Assembly (NCBI GenBank): GCA_002082245.2
Contig: NBTC02000002.1
Span: 1,364,001-1,428,000 of the forward strand
Length of the DNA stretch: 64,000 nucleotides
From: Yersinia enterocolitica
Lineage (GTDB): Bacteria > Pseudomonadota > Gammaproteobacteria > Enterobacterales > Enterobacteriaceae
Direction: 5' to 3'
Positions 61,028 through 64,000 of this stretch are shown in pieces. Below the pieces are notes generated by a model. It was not told the origin of the DNA and searched no databases. It saw nothing but the letters and a program-made list of their open reading frames with translations. The first letter of the stretch is position 1. The number at the start of each line of letters is the position of its first letter. The position numbers and the translations under genes are program-made.

Positions 61028-61459
61028 CTATTTACGATTAAGGATACGGAGAAAATCCTGTTTATTTGAGATTAATGAGAGCGCATTGGCAATAATTTCA
61101 TCACTAAAAATCGAGGCTACATCTTTTAACACATCAATATGCTCCTTTTCTTTAGCAATAACCCCAATGGCAATAAACATAACATTACTTCTATCCCAGA
61201 TGACACCATCAGGGAATTGAAAAATTTCAACACCGGTTTTAACAATGGTATTTGTGGCTGATTTAGGCAGATGAGGTAAGGTAATACCATTCCCCAAGAA
61301 TGTAGAGACTTGTTGTTCTCTTTCATTAAGAAAAGAGATACATTCTTGGTTAATATAACCTTTTAATTTAAACTCTTTTCCTATCATTGCTAAAACTTCA
61401 GCTTTATTTTTTGCATGACATCCTAAGTGTAGGTTATCAACGGTAATATTATCTATCAT
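61028..61459 (-). CDS. Orphan PTS EIIA, mannitol/fructose type
   Basis: 143 residues, a complete EIIA-2 domain. The phosphorylated histidine is H63 in GNGITLPHLP; the second histidine is in KEHIDVLKDVASIF. No EIIB, EIIC or HPr gene nearby, so phosphate would come from general HPr and the partner transporter is unknown, or it acts as a regulator. The gene is A/T-rich relative to neighbours. 53 bases downstream of a non-PTS sugar porter on the same strand. Confidence 0.85.
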   Translation of the reverse strand: MIDNITVDNLHLGCHAKNKAEVLAMIGKEFKLKGYINQECISFLNEREQQVSTFLGNGITLPHLPKSATNTIVKTGVEIFQFPDGVIWDRSNVMFIAIGVIAKEKEHIDVLKDVASIFSDEIIANALSLISNKQDFLRILNRK

Positions 61460-61512
61460 TATCTGTCCCCTTTGCGATATGATCTTTTTTATCTCATATA
61501 AAAATTATGTTA

Positions 61513-62910
61513 TTAATTACCGGCAGACAGTTCTTCTTCAAGTTGTTCTAATGATTTATTGGATGTTTCTGGTAAGGCGGTAATCACAAAGATAATCGCC
61601 AGATAGTTGATAAGAGCAAAAATCAAGAAGACCGGACCTAAGCCAAGTTTCGCCTGAAGCACGGGGAACAAGTAACTCACAATGGCATTCATGATCCACA
61701 TGAAAAATACTGAGATCCCCATAGATAGGCCACGAATCTTTAATGGGAACAGTTCTGCTAATACGACCCAAGTCAGAAAGCCCATCGTACCCTGCATGAC
61801 CCCGACAAACAGTGCACCCAGCAACCAAATAACAGTTGCCTTTATTTCACCAACCAGATAATAATCCGCACCAGCAATAATCAAGTGCAGCGTTGCCATC
61901 AGGGCAAAACCATACACAATCAGTGTTTTCCGTTTAAAACGATCAACCAGGAACATAACCCCAATAACCATCCCCCCGACAGAAAAAACGCCATTTAACA
62001 CGTTACAGATTAGCGACATTCTTTCCGAGAATCCGGCAGTTTTTAATATTTCCGTACCATAATACATAATGACGTTAACACCGGTAGTTTGCTGTAAAGC
62101 TGCCCAGGCAATACCTACCAAAATTAATTTTAAGATCCACGGTGTTTGAAAAATAATAGCCAAATCATTTTTAGCATACAATTTCTTTTCTTTTTCGATA
62201 TCAATCAACGTTACGATATCATTAAATTCTTTAATAGCCCGTGGCTCAGGGCGAATTTGTTTTAAAATTACTAATGCCTCTTCCCGCCTATTTTTACTGA
62301 TCAACCAACGGGGGCTTTCTGGCGAACGCCACATTCCCACTAACAAGCAAATAGCAGGGATAGTTTGAACCAATAGCATATAACGCCAGACCTCAGGTAG
62401 ATGGCCCCAGGCAATACCAATTACCGCATTTACTGCAAATGCTGCTAATTGTCCAATAACAATGGCAACTTCATTCAACCCGGTAAGTTTGCCCCGCATT
62501 TCTGTCGGTGCAACCTCGGATATAAATGTAGGTGCAGTAACCGATGCCCCGCCTACCGCGTAACCAAGCAAAAATCTGGCAATTAAAAGAGTGGTGATAT
62601 TAGGTGATAATGCACACAATAACGCACCAAAGAAAAAAACGAAGGAGAGATAGAGCAGGTATTTTCTTCGACCAAAAAAGTCAGCCAATTTTCCGCCAAA
62701 AACACTACCAATGGCGGCACCGACCAATAGTACACTCATTACCAGGCCCACTGTCGTCGGCGTCAGGGCCATATTTTCTTTCAATGAAGAAAATGCACCA
62801 TTAATAACACCGGTATCATAACCAAAGAGCAAGCCACCAAATGTAGCGACTAATGTTATTTGATGTAATCGTTTTCTCTGTTGTGCATTGAGATTCATCA
62901 TTAACGACAT
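61513..62910 (-). CDS. MFS sugar porter (IolT/XylE-like)
   Basis: 465 residues, 12 membrane helices. Sugar-porter signatures: GGLLFGYDTGVINGA, GKLADFFGRRKYLL, PESPRWLISKNRREEA, LQQTTGVNVIMYYGTEI, and PETSNKSLEQLEEEL at the end. Proton-coupled import of a hexose, pentose or inositol; sequence alone does not decide. AAAAGG ribosome site six bases before ATG. Probably the main intact gene of a sugar-use locus whose first gene is decayed (63202-63321). Confidence 0.92.
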   Translation of the reverse strand: MSLMMNLNAQQRKRLHQITLVATFGGLLFGYDTGVINGAFSSLKENMALTPTTVGLVMSVLLVGAAIGSVFGGKLADFFGRRKYLLYLSFVFFFGALLCALSPNITTLLIARFLLGYAVGGASVTAPTFISEVAPTEMRGKLTGLNEVAIVIGQLAAFAVNAVIGIAWGHLPEVWRYMLLVQTIPAICLLVGMWRSPESPRWLISKNRREEALVILKQIRPEPRAIKEFNDIVTLIDIEKEKKLYAKNDLAIIFQTPWILKLILVGIAWAALQQTTGVNVIMYYGTEILKTAGFSERMSLICNVLNGVFSVGGMVIGVMFLVDRFKRKTLIVYGFALMATLHLIIAGADYYLVGEIKATVIWLLGALFVGVMQGTMGFLTWVVLAELFPLKIRGLSMGISVFFMWIMNAIVSYLFPVLQAKLGLGPVFLIFALINYLAIIFVITALPETSNKSLEQLEEELSAGN

Positions 62911-63201
62911 ATCATTACCTTTTTATTTGATTATCCATTTAATGTCAAAAAGGGTTTCAAAAAACAAAAGTAACTCCTTCTCCACCTTAAAACATGGAGG
63001 TGATGAAGAACTTTTTGACACTCTGATTTATTAATAAGATAAATGCAGTTATTGAAGACAAATAAGCTTTATTCCAGAGTGCGATATTATATGATTCTTG
63101 CTACGGTTTTTATTTTGCATGATCCTTTTGCGCTCCCAATTTTTAAAATGTACCGATTACCATGGTGGTACTGGTAATACGTTATATTTTGCTACCCCGC
63201 C
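62911..63201. other. Leader/gap upstream of the sugar porter
   Basis: 291 bases. Inverted copies of TGTCAAAAAG (62942-62951) and CTTTTTGACA (63012-63021) enclose a stretch with smaller stems (CACCT / AGGTG). On the porter mRNA this would be a structured leader. No gene. Confidence 0.45.
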
Positions 63202-63321
63202 TCAACCGACGTCCCAGCCCCTCATTCTGCTGACAGCACAAACAAAGGTTGCGGCCTGAAACCAACCGACGGCTTGACTGCAATAACCACCACCAATCAA
63301 TCCAACACTGACTTCTTTCAT
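63202..63321 (-). pseudogene. Relic of a Gfo/Idh/MocA-type dehydrogenase gene
   Basis: ATG at 63321 with a textbook CAGGAGGATATAG ribosome site. The first residues, MKEVSVGLIGGGYCSQAVG, have the Rossmann dinucleotide-binding motif GLIGGGY of the Gfo/Idh/MocA family, which normally runs 330-380 residues. Here the frame ends after 39 codons, and after about residue 18 nothing resembles the family, so the body of the gene has been lost. It lies in front of the porter gene on the same strand. Confidence 0.6.
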
Positions 63322-63881
63322 CTATATCCTCCTGACGAGACAAAAATAGACTATCAATGAATGCTCGCTAGCGGTTTCTGGCGATCCTCAACTGGCGTTA
63401 TCACTGATAAGTATGTTAACTCACTGTGACACAACATATCATTTTGATTGAAATTAAAATTCTATATCGATCACAACATGGCATTATAATTTCATTTTTG
63501 GTGAGGGGAATTTCAGGTAATACAGGTATCTCATCATCAAACACACAATTATCTCACTGATATATAAGTAATATTATACTTAGAATAGATGACGGCACTG
63601 ATGCGTTATTCACGCTATAATTACAAAAAAATTTACAATTTTGTGACTTAGATAACTATATTATTTCAAAATAAGCCATCAATAGAATAAAATATTTCAT
63701 TGGTTTTTGACGACTCTAAGTATCAATTTTGGGTGTGATGTTGGTCTGAGTCTGGATTTGTGGCGGGGTTGCGGGCGTCAAAAAAGAAAAGTGATCAAGA
63801 TAATTGATGAGAAAGCCCCGTATAGCTAAGGTTGGGCGGGGCTTTCGCTATTTGATAGTCTGTTCTGTGAGCTGTTTTCTT
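63322..63881. other. AT-rich non-coding region near the window end
   Basis: 560 bases. Contains the promoter region of the relic/porter unit (a partial CRP-like TCACA half near 63470 is not convincing) and a hairpin, GAAAGCCCCG / CGGGGCTTTC (63811-63846), in the gap before the last gene. No gene supported. Confidence 0.45.
63811..63846. terminator. Hairpin terminator candidate
   Basis: 10-bp perfect stem with a 16-base loop, 36 bases past the stop of the terminal minus-strand gene; no strong T-run. Confidence 0.65.
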
Positions 63882-64000
63882 TTACAGTGCATAAAAAATC
63901 AATACGGCAATACCACCGAATAATATCCATTTAATCAAATAATAGATCCTACGATTCCAGGCTTTCAACCGTTTCCCCACCTTGCGCACTGCATAGATGT
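63882..64000 (-). CDS. C-terminal end of a small membrane protein (cut by window edge)
   Basis: The frame is open from base 64000 to the stop at 63882-63884. The last 39 residues include a basic stretch (VRKVGKRLKAWNRR) followed by a hydrophobic helix (WILFGGIAVLIFYAL) that ends the protein: a C-terminal membrane anchor with positive inside. No family recognised from this fragment. Confidence 0.6.
   Translation of the reverse strand, partial: IYAVRKVGKRLKAWNRRIYYLIKWILFGGIAVLIFYAL

Noticed and set aside
63400..63500. CRP site upstream of the sugar porter unit
   Set aside because: TGTGA at 63427 and TCACA near 63470 are not spaced as a site; each is only a half match.

Overview
The window is enterobacterial and almost certainly from Yersinia, most likely an environmental lineage rather than Y. 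pestis. The signs are a secreted histidine acid phosphatase that closely resembles the Yersinia phytases, a Kdo 3-hydroxylase (KdoO) like the one described in Y. pestis, two palindromic intergenic repeats of the Yersinia type, and the mtfA / tRNA-Asn locus into which the Yersinia high-pathogenicity island can insert. The species assignment is inference; most gene identities rest on motif-level and near full-length similarity to known E. coli or Salmonella proteins recalled from memory.

Layout. 1-13775 (minus strand) is the flagellar/chemotaxis block flhDC - motAB - cheA - cheW - two receptors - cheRBYZ - flhB (cut by the window edge). Beyond a 1 kb regulatory gap with a perfect CRP palindrome lie uspC and a CurA-type reductase. 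16527-20690 is a PhoP-box-driven mgtC-mgtB virulence/Mg2+ operon with a ~0.5 kb leader. 21018-22956 is a third, solitary chemoreceptor with its own FliA-type promoter. Then come dsrB, a cold-shock gene, a lacI-lacZ pair without lacY, a quinone reductase, ylaC, an Lrp-type regulator with kdoO, a ydfZ-like gene, a phytase, and a solitary glgC paralogue.

36520-48761 is the most interesting region: a complete sulfoquinovose (SQ) utilisation locus. It keeps the E. coli gene order ompL-yihO-yihP-yihQ-...-yihU / yihV-yihW, but the isomerase (yihS) is replaced by an L-fucose-isomerase-like protein and the class I aldolase (yihT) by a class II zinc aldolase. Porin and transporters import SQ glycosides, YihQ releases SQ, the mutarotase and isomerase yield sulfofructose, YihV phosphorylates it, the aldolase splits it, and YihU reduces sulfolactaldehyde to DHPS for export. 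YihW is the likely repressor. The locus looks like a hybrid of the E. coli sulfo-EMP route and the route with a fucose-isomerase-type enzyme and class II aldolase reported in actinobacteria.

49206-55246 is a five-gene chaperone-usher fimbrial operon with two chaperones, behind a 640 bp AT-rich control region. 55887-57093 encodes an uncharacterised SRPBCC / LolA-like pair. 57433-58500 is mtfA and tRNA-Asn, whose 3' end carries the 17-bp HPI attachment core. Downstream of the tRNA is accessory DNA: a 450-residue protein of unknown function with Sel1-like repeats, then an orphan EIIA gene, a sugar porter and a 39-codon relic of a Gfo/Idh/MocA dehydrogenase gene, which together suggest a decaying sugar locus. 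The window ends inside a small membrane-protein gene.
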